From positions 62,001 through 126,000 of the forward strand of contig NZ_JAKVIP010000010.1 of NCBI RefSeq assembly GCF_022601875.1: DNA of 64,000 nt, in the 5' to 3' direction. Source of the stretch: Chryseobacterium sp. SSA4.19. Lineage in GTDB: Bacteria; Bacteroidota; Bacteroidia; Flavobacteriales; Weeksellaceae. The notes below the pieces were generated by a model that had not been told where the DNA came from, ran no database searches, and saw only the letters and a list, made by a program, of their open reading frames with translations. Position 1 is the first letter of the stretch. Every line of letters begins with the position of its first letter. Both the position numbers and the translations under genes were made by a program. Positions 16,472-25,612 of this stretch are shown one piece after another.

Positions 16472-17722
16472 TTACTGAATCCTCACCACGATCAACGCAG
16501 CAATAAGCGCGGGGATCATAATAAAACAGCCCAACACCAGGAATTTCCATGCACTGATGGAATAGCCGTGCCGCCGCAGTTCGGTAAGCCACAGGATGGT
16601 TGCCAGAGAGCCAGTCACGGAAAGATTGGGCCCTACATCAATGCCGATCAGCACACTGCTTCTGACCAGTTCGGGAATATGCGCGGCAGAAACTACGCTT
16701 CCGGCGATCAAGCCTGATGGAAGGTTATTGATGAGGTTACTTCCGAAAGCCACGGTTAGACCACTTATCCATGCCGTTGCTTCCTCCGAGCGCGCTGCAT
16801 GTTCTGTTACTGTTTTTGTTAACGTGGCAATGATTCCTGTCTGTGCCATTGCTTCCACCAGGATAAACAGGCCGGCTACAAGAGGAATGACCGACCACGA
16901 AATATGTCGGATCAGCCGGATTGGATTTTTTTTAGCCAGTACCGTAATCAGCAAAGCAGTACTGACCCCGGCAACAGCGGTCGGTAAACCCAGGTCCCAA
17001 TGTTGAAATGAAGCAAACAGCAGAATGACGGTCGTCATCACAATACCTGCAAGTGCCATTTTACCTCCGGGTAGCAAAGTCTGAATTGCGAGATCCCGGG
17101 CAACAGGTTCACGGAGTACTTTTATTTGGGTAAGAAAAAGCATGATAAAAGTAAGAATAACCGAAACGGCGGAAGGCAACAGGTAAGTGCCCAGCCATGT
17201 TGAGAGTGAAGGCATGTTTTTCCCGTAAATCACTAGGTTGGCCGGGTTGGAAATAGGGAGCACGAAAGATGCTGCATTAGCTATAAAGGCGCATATCAGC
17301 AGGTAAGGGAGCGGCTGCTTTATCTTGGCACGTCTCATGGCCGCTGCAACGGCAGGGGTAAGCACAACAGCTGTGGCATCGTTGGACATGAAAGTGGTTA
17401 CCACAAGGCCTACCAAATAGATTAAGATAAACAGCTTAACCGATGACCCCGCTGCAAAGCGGGTTGCATGGCACGCCAGCCAGTCGAAAAGTCCTTCCTG
17501 ACGGGCACATTCCGCAAGCATCATCATTCCGGTAAGAAAAAGGTAAACATCCATGCCTTTAATGATTCCTGTCCATGCCCCGGAAAAGGTGATGAGTCCA
17601 AAAACCAGTAACAGCAGGGCTCCGCTTACGGCCCACACTGCTTCCGGAACTTTAAAAGGTCTTATGATGACACCAGCGGTAGCCAGCAAAGCGATCAGAT
17701 AAATAAAAAATTCACTGCCCAT
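16472..17722 (-). CDS. arsB: ArsB-type arsenite/anion efflux membrane protein
   Basis: 416 residues with about 11-12 hydrophobic segments over the whole length. Motifs of the ArsB/NhaD (ion transporter) superfamily are present: FMSNDATAVVLTPAVAA (about residues 110-126), ANAASFVLPISNPANLVIYG (about 150-169) and, in the second half, SNLINNLPSGLIAG (about 324-337). ArsB expels arsenite or antimonite across the inner membrane. No arsR, arsC or arsA is in the window, so the substrate is not confirmed. It sits 51 bases downstream of an MFS gene on the same strand. Both look richer in G+C than their surroundings and have long antisense open frames, which may mean transfer. Confidence 0.85.
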   Translation of the reverse strand: MGSEFFIYLIALLATAGVIIRPFKVPEAVWAVSGALLLLVFGLITFSGAWTGIIKGMDVYLFLTGMMMLAECARQEGLFDWLACHATRFAAGSSVKLFILIYLVGLVVTTFMSNDATAVVLTPAVAAAMRRAKIKQPLPYLLICAFIANAASFVLPISNPANLVIYGKNMPSLSTWLGTYLLPSAVSVILTFIMLFLTQIKVLREPVARDLAIQTLLPGGKMALAGIVMTTVILLFASFQHWDLGLPTAVAGVSTALLITVLAKKNPIRLIRHISWSVIPLVAGLFILVEAMAQTGIIATLTKTVTEHAARSEEATAWISGLTVAFGSNLINNLPSGLIAGSVVSAAHIPELVRSSVLIGIDVGPNLSVTGSLATILWLTELRRHGYSISAWKFLVLGCFIMIPALIAALIVVRIQ

Positions 17723-17773
17723 ATAATTCAGCTTTGGATCTCTATATTGATGATGGTAAAAGGTAATATAAAT

Positions 17774-19000
17774 TTAGGTGACCGGATAGCCGCATTCCTT
17801 GATTATGGTTTTAGAATGGAAGACCCAAAGCGTAATGGAAATTACAGCAAAGCTTCCCAGAATCATAAAGGCATGCTCATAACCCATTTTCTGTTCGATC
17901 CATCCTCCGATGGCCGGACTTAAGGAAGCGCCTAATCCCTGAATCGTCATCACAGCGCCCTGTCCAATGTTAATGTGTCCGGTTCCGTTCAGGATATGGG
18001 CAACCAGTCCCGGAACCGCAACGCTCTGCAGTCCGGCTCCGATCCCGTCCAGAATCTGTACCGGATATAACCCGATATGGCTGATCATATTGGCAGCGAT
18101 CAGCCCGCGTATAGGTAATGCAATGAATGAGATCAGCAGGACGAGCCAATAGCCTTTTTTCTCTGCAATTCTCATTGCAACGATTGAAGCGACGATCATG
18201 ACAAGCTGTGCAATGATTACGGTGAGCGCTACAAACATAGAAGCATTGCCATTCATTTTGGTTGCTGCTGCCATGCCGTACAGCGGAAGTAACGCACCGT
18301 TTCCCAGGTGGAAACAAGCTAAGGCTGCTGCCAGGATCAACAGGGGCTTGCATTGGAACAATACTTTCAGTCCGCTTGCTTTTTCACTTTCTTCACTTTC
18401 TTCTTTCAGCCCGCGCGCTGCCTTGTTGTCGATACTTTCGGCAGGAATCATCAGGATGCTGATGATCGATAATACTCCAAACAGTGCAGCTAATAAAACG
18501 ATGGCCGTCATTCCCCATTTCAGTCCCAGATATCCGGACAAAGCAGCACCTACAACATTTCCGGCATGGTTGAATGCCTGGTTATGGCCGTTCTGCCGGT
18601 TGAATCCTTTTTGTCTGACAATTCCCAACGTAATGCCGACTACCGCAGGACCGATGGCCGCACCCGCAATTGCTGTCGCCACCTGGGAAAGGGCAACCAC
18701 CCAGAAGTCCTGTGAAAGGAGAATCAGGGCAGAAGCAATCACGGTACAGATTCCGGGGATAATCACATACCTGCGCTTATGGCTGGTAGCATCAATAGCA
18801 GCCCCGGCAGGAGCGGTCATCAGCATTCCGGCAATCCCTCCCAGCGTCATAACAGTACCGATCGGTCCGCTTTGCCAGCCTTTGGATAACAGGAAAATGC
18901 CGAGAAAGGGACCAATTCCGGCCTGCATATCGGCCATGAAAAAGTTAAGCGCTTTCAAAGGCCCTAAAGCACGACTGCCGGCGGATACAGATTTCGTCAT
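17774..19000 (-). CDS. MFS transporter
   Basis: 408 residues with about 12 membrane spans in two halves joined by a charged loop rich in Glu/Ser (about residues 197-211). The first half has PAGAAIDATSHKRRYVI, the loop 2-3 signature of the major facilitator superfamily. Substrate unknown. It precedes arsB on the same strand and is the probable first gene of the pair, so a role in metalloid or toxic anion export is possible but unproved. The 560-base gap upstream (19001-19561) contains no gene that I can support. Confidence 0.85.
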   Translation of the reverse strand: MTKSVSAGSRALGPLKALNFFMADMQAGIGPFLGIFLLSKGWQSGPIGTVMTLGGIAGMLMTAPAGAAIDATSHKRRYVIIPGICTVIASALILLSQDFWVVALSQVATAIAGAAIGPAVVGITLGIVRQKGFNRQNGHNQAFNHAGNVVGAALSGYLGLKWGMTAIVLLAALFGVLSIISILMIPAESIDNKAARGLKEESEESEKASGLKVLFQCKPLLILAAALACFHLGNGALLPLYGMAAATKMNGNASMFVALTVIIAQLVMIVASIVAMRIAEKKGYWLVLLISFIALPIRGLIAANMISHIGLYPVQILDGIGAGLQSVAVPGLVAHILNGTGHINIGQGAVMTIQGLGASLSPAIGGWIEQKMGYEHAFMILGSFAVISITLWVFHSKTIIKECGYPVT

Positions 19001-19561
19001 ACGTTTTAAATAGTATTACTTTTAAACAGGTTAAAGGAAACGGAGTTATATTTTAAAACCTTTTCAATGAATTAAATCTTAACACTAAAAGAGGCAAAAA
19101 ATAATAATCAATGCCTTATTGTTTTGATGACTTTTATTGCTAAAATAAAAATTGAAACAGGTTGTGAAGATATCAATCTTAAAAGCATAAACATTTCTCA
19201 TGTCTAAAGATATCGATCAGCTTTAATTACAAAGCTTGTCCAAATATCCTATCAAAGAATCTGCTATTCTGTACACTTTTATGAGACCGTATCCTAACGA
19301 AGTTTCGATTTGCAAAAATTAAGCCGCTTTCATTAAGATTTAAATACCACCTTTTCAATTTATGTAACTATTTATGAGACAGTAAAGAATACCCGTAAAC
19401 AAAATTTTTATTCAATATTTTAAACTTGTTTCTAAAAAATTAACAGCTGGGCAACAGAAATCGCCGGCTGTTAATCGCATAGAATTTATATGGATAATCA
19501 TTTACAATAGTCCCTTTCTGTAATTAAATATAATCCGTTAGTAAATACTTTGACGGCAAAA
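19001..19561. other. Gene-free AT-rich gap
   Basis: No open frame longer than about 15 codons with a credible start, no tRNA-like sequence and no clear promoter box. Two short similar stretches (TATGAGACnGTA at about 19279 and 19371) were seen but are too short to mean much. Confidence 0.5.
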
Positions 19562-21934
19562 TTACAGGGCTCTTTTCCTTTCTTCTTCACTTGCTGTGGT
19601 GCGGTTTCGTGAGGCGGTAATATTTTTGCCTAGCCGGTATTGCAGGCTCAGTGTTACAAAGCGGCTTTCGCGGTGATAGAAAAAGCTGCTCTGCTGGTCC
19701 TGGTAATTGATTCTGACAAAATTATTATTGGTATTAAAAATATCGGTTGCCGTAAGCCGCAGTGTTCCTGCATTTTTCAGGATATTCATCTTAATACCTG
19801 CATCTATCTGGGAATTGACGCGCGCCGTATAGACTCCCTGAATGCCCGGACTGTTATACGTAGCATTGATTTCAGCTTTCAGCCCGGTTCCCTTATCCAA
19901 AGAAAACGACTGGTTAAGAGAACCTGAAAAAGAAACCATGTGATTATCGAAGCTTCCCGACAGATATTCTGATTTTTCCCGCTGTCGGTAAACATCGGCT
20001 AAGAGGTTGAGATCCCACCAGGCCAGAAGTTTTATCTGTGCCGACAGCCGCATACCTGCCATAGCACTAAGCCCGAGATTAGCCTGCGTACCATAATACC
20101 TTTGGGTTTTATTGTCCTGTACTTCAATATTGGTAAATACATCACGGGTAGAGGTGTAATACGCTGTGAGATTGTATTTCTGTTTGTATGTGTAGCCTGC
20201 TTCCAAACTATGCACAAAGGCCGGGCGCAGGGCCGGATTTCCTGCATATACAATGTAAGGGGAAGAGAAACGTTTGGCAGGATTCAGACGGTTGTATTCG
20301 GGCCGTTCGATTCGGTAGGCGTAATTGAGCTGCAACTCATGCGAATCGTTAAGCCTGTACTGAACGAATAAGGTCGGGAATAGCTTGAAATAATTTCTCT
20401 TATTCAGCAGATCCTGATTTTGCAAGTAGCCGTTGGTACGTGTAAATTCACCGCGCAGCCCGCCCTGCACCGTCCATGATCCCAGATTACCGGATGCGCT
20501 GGTATAAAAAGAAGCTACATTTTCACGGTAGATAAAATGATTGCTGTTTGCTTCTACTGCTGTAAATACCGATGTGTCACGGTTAAAATAATCAAAGATA
20601 CTGGTACTTTTTGTACTGCTGTACTTGATTCCTGAAGTGATCTCCAGTCCTTTGGAAGCTTTAAAATGATAATCTGCTTTACCCGAAAGAATATCGATAT
20701 CCTGTGAGCTTGGAGTATATATATGAAAGAAGCTGGAGGTTTCGCTGCCGTCAGGAAGCAATGTTACATTGTCTGTGAATGATCGGCTGCTGTTCCGGAA
20801 AGGGGAATAATCCAGATCGATATTCAGGCTGCTTTTCGCCGAATCCAGTTTCAGGTTATAATTAAGGTTATATGTATACTGATTTCCAAAGGTTGAAGCA
20901 TAATTATCCGTGTTCAGAAGAGAATCGGGTTTCATTGCCGGTCTGCTGATTCGGGTAACGGCAGATCCTTGAGAGCTGCCTTTCCTGTTGTTTCCGGTAA
21001 CCAAAAAGCCCAGTAGCTGATTGTCTGTGACCTGATAATCAATACCTAATCGGTAAGCATGAGGATCGGAGGCATATATCGTACGATGGGTACCGTTCCA
21101 TAAAGAATTTCCATAATTAATAAATGTATTATGGTCCTGGAAAGTATTCCGGCGGGTAAATCCGTAGCTTCCGTACATATTCCATTTGTTTTTTCGGTAA
21201 TTGAAGGTGGTATTGCCGGTGTATCCTGTACGGGATCCCTGAGTAAGGCCGCCTGAAAGGTTAATAGTAAGACCTTGTTTTTTTGATTTTTTGGTAATGA
21301 TGTTGATTACCGAAGCTCCTTCTGCGTCAAACCGCGCAGGTGGATTGGAGAAAATTTCAATCTGGGCAACCTGGTCTGACGGCATTCCCTGAAGATAGGC
21401 CGCCAGATCATCACCGGAAAGCGTTAAGGGTTTTCCATCCAGGTAGATCCTGACATTCTTACGGTTGGCAGTCAACGTATTGGAAGAAGTCACCTGAACG
21501 CCCGGTGCTTTGGATAATGCTTCCCAGGCACTGCCTCCGGAAGCAATAATGCTGTTTTCCACATGAAAGCTGATACGGTCGATCTTCCGTTCAATGAGAG
21601 GCTTTCTTTTGGTCATGGTAACTTCCTCAATCATATGCTCACTTTTTTGCATGACAAGGGAAATCTCTTCCTTCGGCAGCTGCAGAGTTATTTGTACTGG
21701 CTGATAACCGGATAAGGAAGCTGTAAGCGTATAATTTCCTGCTTCCGGATGGTTCAAACTGAAGTCTCCAAGATCAGAGAAAGCCGTGGCAATCTGCTTC
21801 TGGTCTTTTGTTAAAGTAATCGTCACGGCATCCAGCAGATGGCCTTTGGTATCTTTTACAGTGCCCTTTACTGAGTTTTGGGAATGCATGATTCCTGAAA
21901 TGCTTATCAGGAGAAATAATAGGATATTTTTCAT
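19562..21934 (-). CDS. TonB-dependent outer-membrane receptor (outer membrane beta-barrel family)
   Basis: 790 residues. Signal peptide (about 1-18), a carboxypeptidase-D-regulatory-like domain (about 20-95: GTVKDTKGHLLDAVTITL), a plug domain (about 105-215: LSKAPGVQVTSSNTLTANRK, VRIYLDGKPLTLSG, EGASVINIITKKS), then a beta-barrel rich in aromatic-ended strands to the C-terminus. It belongs to the CarboxypepD_reg plus OMP_b-brl type, distinct from SusC. It probably takes up a metal chelate, peptide or other TonB-dependent substrate through the outer membrane. Divergent from it is a histidine kinase/response regulator pair. The -7 box (TAGGTTTG, 21939-21946) ends five bases before the ATG, so the mRNA may be leaderless. 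Confidence 0.9.
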   Translation of the reverse strand: MKNILLFLLISISGIMHSQNSVKGTVKDTKGHLLDAVTITLTKDQKQIATAFSDLGDFSLNHPEAGNYTLTASLSGYQPVQITLQLPKEEISLVMQKSEHMIEEVTMTKRKPLIERKIDRISFHVENSIIASGGSAWEALSKAPGVQVTSSNTLTANRKNVRIYLDGKPLTLSGDDLAAYLQGMPSDQVAQIEIFSNPPARFDAEGASVINIITKKSKKQGLTINLSGGLTQGSRTGYTGNTTFNYRKNKWNMYGSYGFTRRNTFQDHNTFINYGNSLWNGTHRTIYASDPHAYRLGIDYQVTDNQLLGFLVTGNNRKGSSQGSAVTRISRPAMKPDSLLNTDNYASTFGNQYTYNLNYNLKLDSAKSSLNIDLDYSPFRNSSRSFTDNVTLLPDGSETSSFFHIYTPSSQDIDILSGKADYHFKASKGLEITSGIKYSSTKSTSIFDYFNRDTSVFTAVEANSNHFIYRENVASFYTSASGNLGSWTVQGGLRGEFTRTNGYLQNQDLLNKRNYFKLFPTLFVQYRLNDSHELQLNYAYRIERPEYNRLNPAKRFSSPYIVYAGNPALRPAFVHSLEAGYTYKQKYNLTAYYTSTRDVFTNIEVQDNKTQRYYGTQANLGLSAMAGMRLSAQIKLLAWWDLNLLADVYRQREKSEYLSGSFDNHMVSFSGSLNQSFSLDKGTGLKAEINATYNSPGIQGVYTARVNSQIDAGIKMNILKNAGTLRLTATDIFNTNNNFVRINYQDQQSSFFYHRESRFVTLSLQYRLGKNITASRNRTTASEEERKRAL

Positions 21935-21938
21935 ACGG

Positions 21939-21946
21939 CAAACCTA
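21939..21946 (-). promoter_or_regulatory. -7 box for the TonB-dependent receptor gene
   Basis: The reverse strand reads TAGGTTTG. One of the phased repeats (21969-21973, TTAAC on this strand) lies where the -33 element would be, with 22 bases between. Confidence 0.5.
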
Positions 21947-21958
21947 CACCAGTTCTAT

Positions 21959-22013
21959 GTTAAGGCCCGTTAATCACGGTTAAATAGCATCAGTCAGGGT
22001 TAATTAAGGTTAA
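21959..22013. promoter_or_regulatory. Five GTTAA boxes in exact 10-bp phase, probable response-regulator site
   Basis: GTTAA begins at 21959, 21969, 21979, 21999 and 22009; the position expected at 21989 is empty. All copies have the same orientation and face of the helix. Direct repeats at about 10-11 bp are the usual binding pattern for OmpR-family regulators. The array overlaps the -33 region of the receptor gene and lies upstream of the kinase gene. Confidence 0.6.
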
Positions 22014-22064
22014 ATCTTTCTGTATATGGTATTGATATTCCATAATTATCATCAAATTAGCGGT

Positions 22065-23528
22065 ATGAAATGGCTCTCCAATCGATATGCTTATCCGCTC
22101 GTACTCTTTGCTATGATTGCCAGTATTGCGCTCCAGGCGGCCTGGCTGATCCAGTTGTTCCATTCCCAGCAGGTTCAGGTGAAAAGAGATCTGGACCAGG
22201 CAGTTGCCGATGCTGCGCGTATGAGCGAATACCTGAGTGTAGCGCCGGGACACGAAAACAACGAAAACTTCAGGAATTTCTTTCTATCCCCGGAATGGCT
22301 ACAGCTTAAGCAATCGTATACCCATATGCGGAACAAAGGAATTTCAAGCCGTTTTGAAACAGAAATGAGGAATGACAGTACGCTGATTACCATTGGTTTG
22401 CGCATCGCTAATCATAAATCTAAACCCAGGAAGAGAAGGCTGGTTTCTGTATTTGATAACGGGGAAACCCTGGAGACCGTCATGGCGGCAGATAAAAGGG
22501 ATCTCCGGCGGATGGACAGCCTGGTAAAGCTCGAATGCCGGCGGCAGAATATTAATACCTCAAGTTTTTATATTCTTTACGATTATAAGACCGGTAAACC
22601 GGAATCTCAGGAAAACTGGAATAAGGCACAAAATGCCGACTACCGAAGCCTGCATTTTGGATACAACCTCAATTTTTTTATTCATACCTATCAGCTTGTG
22701 GTTCCTTCTATAACAAAAGTGGTTCTTCAAAGGATGCGGTATTACCTGATTTCTTCCTTTCTGATGATCTTGCTGACCGGCCTGGCATTCCGTTTCCTCT
22801 TTAAAGTCTTGCAGAGCCAGCGGCTTTATACCCAGGCCCGGCTTGCTTTTACCGGGAATATGACTCACGAACTGAAAACGCCGGTAGCTATTATCGAAGC
22901 GGCCCTGGATTCCATTACAAGATATCAGCTTAAAAATGATCCGGTCCGTATGGAGAATTATCTGGCCATCAGTAAAACAGAGATCAACCGTCTGAACCTG
23001 ATGATCGATAAGGTACTGAATCTGGAACAGCTGGACAATGGTGAGATCAACCTGCGTCCCGAGCTGTATGATGTACAGCAGGGACTCGACAGGGTAGTAT
23101 CTTCTATGCGCTTGCAGAACGGCGGCGGTTCAGTAACGATTGATTATTTTCCCTCTGAAGAGCCTTGTTTCGTGAATGGTGATCCGGTGCATCTTACCAA
23201 CGTTTTTTATAATCTGCTGGATAATGCGGTTAAATACAGTGGCCCGGAAGTATTGATCAAAGTAACCTGTAAGTCTGTACATGAGCAGATCATTGTCACG
23301 GTTCAGGATAACGGACCGGGAATTTCCAAAATATACCGTAACCGTATTTTTGAACGGTTTTTCCGGATCCCTGAAAATCCGGATATCCATATGGTAAAAG
23401 GAACCGGGCTTGGCCTTCATTATGTGAAGCAGATTATTGCAAAACACGGGGGAACCATTACCGTAGCCGGAGAGCCGGATACCGGAAGCATATTTATTGT
23501 TAATTTACCTGCTTATCATGAAATATAA
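22065..23528 (+). CDS. Sensor histidine kinase
   Basis: About 487 residues from the chosen start (MKWLSNRYAYPLVLF), which places a membrane span (about 9-31) at the N-terminus; the in-frame ATG 39 bases upstream adds no recognised sequence. A periplasmic sensor region of about 200 residues follows, then a second span (about 232-255: YYLISSFLMILLTGLAFRFL). Kinase motifs: H-box NMTHELKTPVAIIEA (His about 282), N-box NVFYNLLDNAVKYSG, G1 VQDNGPGISK, F-box IFERFFRIP and G2 KGTGLGLHYV. It phosphorylates the downstream regulator, with which it overlaps by 11 bases. The stimulus is unknown. Confidence 0.93.
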   Translation: MKWLSNRYAYPLVLFAMIASIALQAAWLIQLFHSQQVQVKRDLDQAVADAARMSEYLSVAPGHENNENFRNFFLSPEWLQLKQSYTHMRNKGISSRFETEMRNDSTLITIGLRIANHKSKPRKRRLVSVFDNGETLETVMAADKRDLRRMDSLVKLECRRQNINTSSFYILYDYKTGKPESQENWNKAQNADYRSLHFGYNLNFFIHTYQLVVPSITKVVLQRMRYYLISSFLMILLTGLAFRFLFKVLQSQRLYTQARLAFTGNMTHELKTPVAIIEAALDSITRYQLKNDPVRMENYLAISKTEINRLNLMIDKVLNLEQLDNGEINLRPELYDVQQGLDRVVSSMRLQNGGGSVTIDYFPSEEPCFVNGDPVHLTNVFYNLLDNAVKYSGPEVLIKVTCKSVHEQIIVTVQDNGPGISKIYRNRIFERFFRIPENPDIHMVKGTGLGLHYVKQIIAKHGGTITVAGEPDTGSIFIVNLPAYHEI

Positions 23529-24207
23529 AATATTGTATGCCGAAGACGAACTTACTTTGGCGGAAATCATCAGCGACGGCCTCAGAAGCAGCGGCTACGA
23601 GGTGGAAGCAGCTGCTGACGGGCGGACAGCTCTTCAGCTTTTCGAATCCGGATCACCGGATCTTTGCGTGCTCGATATTATGATGCCTCTGAAAGACGGA
23701 TATACGCTGGCAGAAGATATCCGCAGGCTGAACAGTACCGTTCCTATTATTTTCCTGAGCGCGAAATCTTTACCCGAAGATGTGATCAAGGGATTCAGGA
23801 GTGGTGGAAACGATTATCTGAAGAAACCCTTTAATATGGGAGAATTGCTCATTCGTATAGAAGCATTGCTGACACGCTTCGGCAACCCTTTGAAGCAGTA
23901 TGCGCCGTCTTCCAACCGGAAAATATTCGGAGACTGTACGCTCGATACCGTAAGCCAGGAGTTAATTACGCCTCATGGGCAGTACAGGATTTCCTATAAG
24001 GAGACTGCTATCCTGGAATTGCTATTGGAACACCGCAATGCCTTACTGCCAAGGCAAGCAGCACTGCTTAAAATATGGGGAGATGACAGCTACTACAATG
24101 CACGGAGTATGGATGTATTTATGTCCCACCTTCGGAAAATGCTGAAAGATGATCCGAAAGTGGAGCTGATGAGCATCAGAGGAGCCGGATATAAACTGCT
24201 CTGCTAG
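23518..24207 (+). CDS. OmpR-family response regulator
   Basis: 229 residues from ATG 23518, which overlaps the kinase stop by 11 bases; a longer reading from 23497 lies inside the kinase. Receiver domain: acidic pair in YAEDEL (about 5-10), phospho-acceptor Asp in CVLDIMMP (about 50-57), Lys in YLKKPFN (about 100-106). The C-terminal winged-helix DNA-binding domain starts near residue 133 (FGDCTLDTVSQELITP) and contains MDVFMSHLRKMLKDDP. It probably binds the GTTAA array between the kinase and the TonB-dependent receptor genes; this is inference from position and repeat geometry. Confidence 0.94.
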   Translation: MKYKILYAEDELTLAEIISDGLRSSGYEVEAAADGRTALQLFESGSPDLCVLDIMMPLKDGYTLAEDIRRLNSTVPIIFLSAKSLPEDVIKGFRSGGNDYLKKPFNMGELLIRIEALLTRFGNPLKQYAPSSNRKIFGDCTLDTVSQELITPHGQYRISYKETAILELLLEHRNALLPRQAALLKIWGDDSYYNARSMDVFMSHLRKMLKDDPKVELMSIRGAGYKLLC

Positions 24208-24249
24208 ATCAGGTAAAGCCTGATAAGATATAAAGCTCTTACATTGAGA

Positions 24250-25167
24250 TTATTTGTTTTTTCTTTTGCATAACAATCTTTTCCATACCAAAATAACAAC
24301 AGGAATCAGTAGGAAAAACGGCCATAAAGCAATAATGCCAAGCAGGAAGGTTACAAAGCTGTTCCAGCCTTCCGTAAGCGAATCCCCGAAACGGCTTCCG
24401 AAACCGATCTTGGAAGTTTCAGAACTTCTTACCTTTTCTTTGTGGAGGCTGAGGTTCAGGGTGCTGTAATCCACACGGTCATCAATAAACCGCAGCCTGC
24501 CTTCCGAAACATCGATTTCATCTTCCAGCGCTCTGATATTTTCCTGGATTTCCAGCATATCTTTAGTCGTCTTTGCACTTTTCAACATATCGCGGTATTT
24601 TTCCAGGTATATTTTTTTATTCGCCAATTTGATCGAAATATCGGTGTATTCTTCAGTCACATCATCGGAAGAGATGTTTTTTGACAGCACTGAACCAACA
24701 CCGTCTGAAAAAGTATTGATCAGGGCATCGAAATTCTGATGAGGGACCCTGATGGTAAAATCAAGATTTTCATCAACATCAGTATTGCTGAAATTTTCTT
24801 TCTGTATATAGGCTTTATTCTTTTTCAGGATGCTATTGACCTGGTTCTGTGCTTTTTTAATATCACTTACCTGAATGGACATGTTCCCGTTTTTAATGAC
24901 TTTCTTGGATATTGCTGTTGTGTTTCGGGTCGGTTTACCGGTTTCAGGTTCTACATCTTCGGCTGATGCTACAGCAGAACTTACGGTTTTATCATTTACA
25001 GGCTCCATCTCTCTTGGTGGTGGTGGAGCTTCTTCTTTAGATGCTTCAACAACATCATCGGCCAATACTTCGACCAGATCAGCTTTTACTTCGTGTTGGG
25101 AATCATTTTTAGATTTTCCGCAATGGATAATAAGCAGGCAGAACAGAGGCAACAATACTTTTTTCAT
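24250..25167 (-). CDS. DUF4349 lipoprotein with C-terminal membrane span
   Basis: 305 residues from Met4 of the longest frame. The N-terminus MKKVLLPLFCLLIIHCGKSK has a lipobox-like LIIHC. A low-complexity Glu/Val/Pro linker precedes the DUF4349 domain (about residues 90-250: VIKNGNMSIQVSDIKKAQNQ, then FTIRVPHQNFDALIN, then a long heptad coiled coil with EIQENIRALEDEIDVSEGRL). A hydrophobic span (about 273-296) and a Lys/Arg tail end the protein. Function unknown; family members are envelope proteins. Convergent with the response regulator, with 42 bases between the stops. Confidence 0.85.
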   Translation of the reverse strand: MKKVLLPLFCLLIIHCGKSKNDSQHEVKADLVEVLADDVVEASKEEAPPPPREMEPVNDKTVSSAVASAEDVEPETGKPTRNTTAISKKVIKNGNMSIQVSDIKKAQNQVNSILKKNKAYIQKENFSNTDVDENLDFTIRVPHQNFDALINTFSDGVGSVLSKNISSDDVTEEYTDISIKLANKKIYLEKYRDMLKSAKTTKDMLEIQENIRALEDEIDVSEGRLRFIDDRVDYSTLNLSLHKEKVRSSETSKIGFGSRFGDSLTEGWNSFVTFLLGIIALWPFFLLIPVVILVWKRLLCKRKNK

Positions 25168-25176
25168 GGTGTTCAT

Positions 25177-25612
25177 TTTTACAATATTACCTAAAATTAC
25201 GTTTTCTTAAAACAGGTAAAGTATAAATTTAAAAATAAATTACATTTTAGTATTTCAAAGTTGTTTACAACCCTATCTAAAATAATTTATTACTGATTTT
25301 TGATTCAGCAGATTTAATGTTAGGAACGGAAGAACAAACCTTTTAAATATAAACACAAAGTTTCATTGATAAAGACTTCATATGTAAAAGTAGAGGATAA
25401 CAGCAAAGCCACTGATAAATCATATGGATAAAACAGGTGCATCATCCAATCAGCTTGCTGCTTCAATCTTCACCTTTAAATAAAACATACAGAAAAAAAA
25501 TCTTTGCATTAAAAAATTAAACATCTCGTGCATAAATGACATATTTTAAATGGTTACCAATTTTTAAATGGTTACCAATACGACGAACCGTATATTTTTT
25601 TATTTTTATCGG
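25177..25612. other. Gene-free gap before the DUF2891 gene
   Basis: AT-rich, no supported ORF or RNA. It contains a perfect tandem duplication (25544-25579) just before the gene. Confidence 0.5.
25544..25579. repeat. Perfect 18-bp tandem duplication
   Basis: TTTTAAATGGTTACCAAT occurs twice head to tail (25544-25561 and 25562-25579), 34 bases before the DUF2891 start codon at 25613. Confidence 0.85.

Noticed and set aside
18198..19013. 271-codon open frame opposite the MFS gene
   Set aside because: Antisense shadow of a GC-richer gene; the forward protein has clear MFS features.
19279..19383. Short repeat TATGAGACnGTA
   Set aside because: Two copies of 12 bases in a 560-base AT-rich gap are too weak to support a function.
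22014..22064. A separate promoter for the histidine kinase
   Set aside because: No exact TAnnTTTG between the GTTAA array and the start codon, so none is called.
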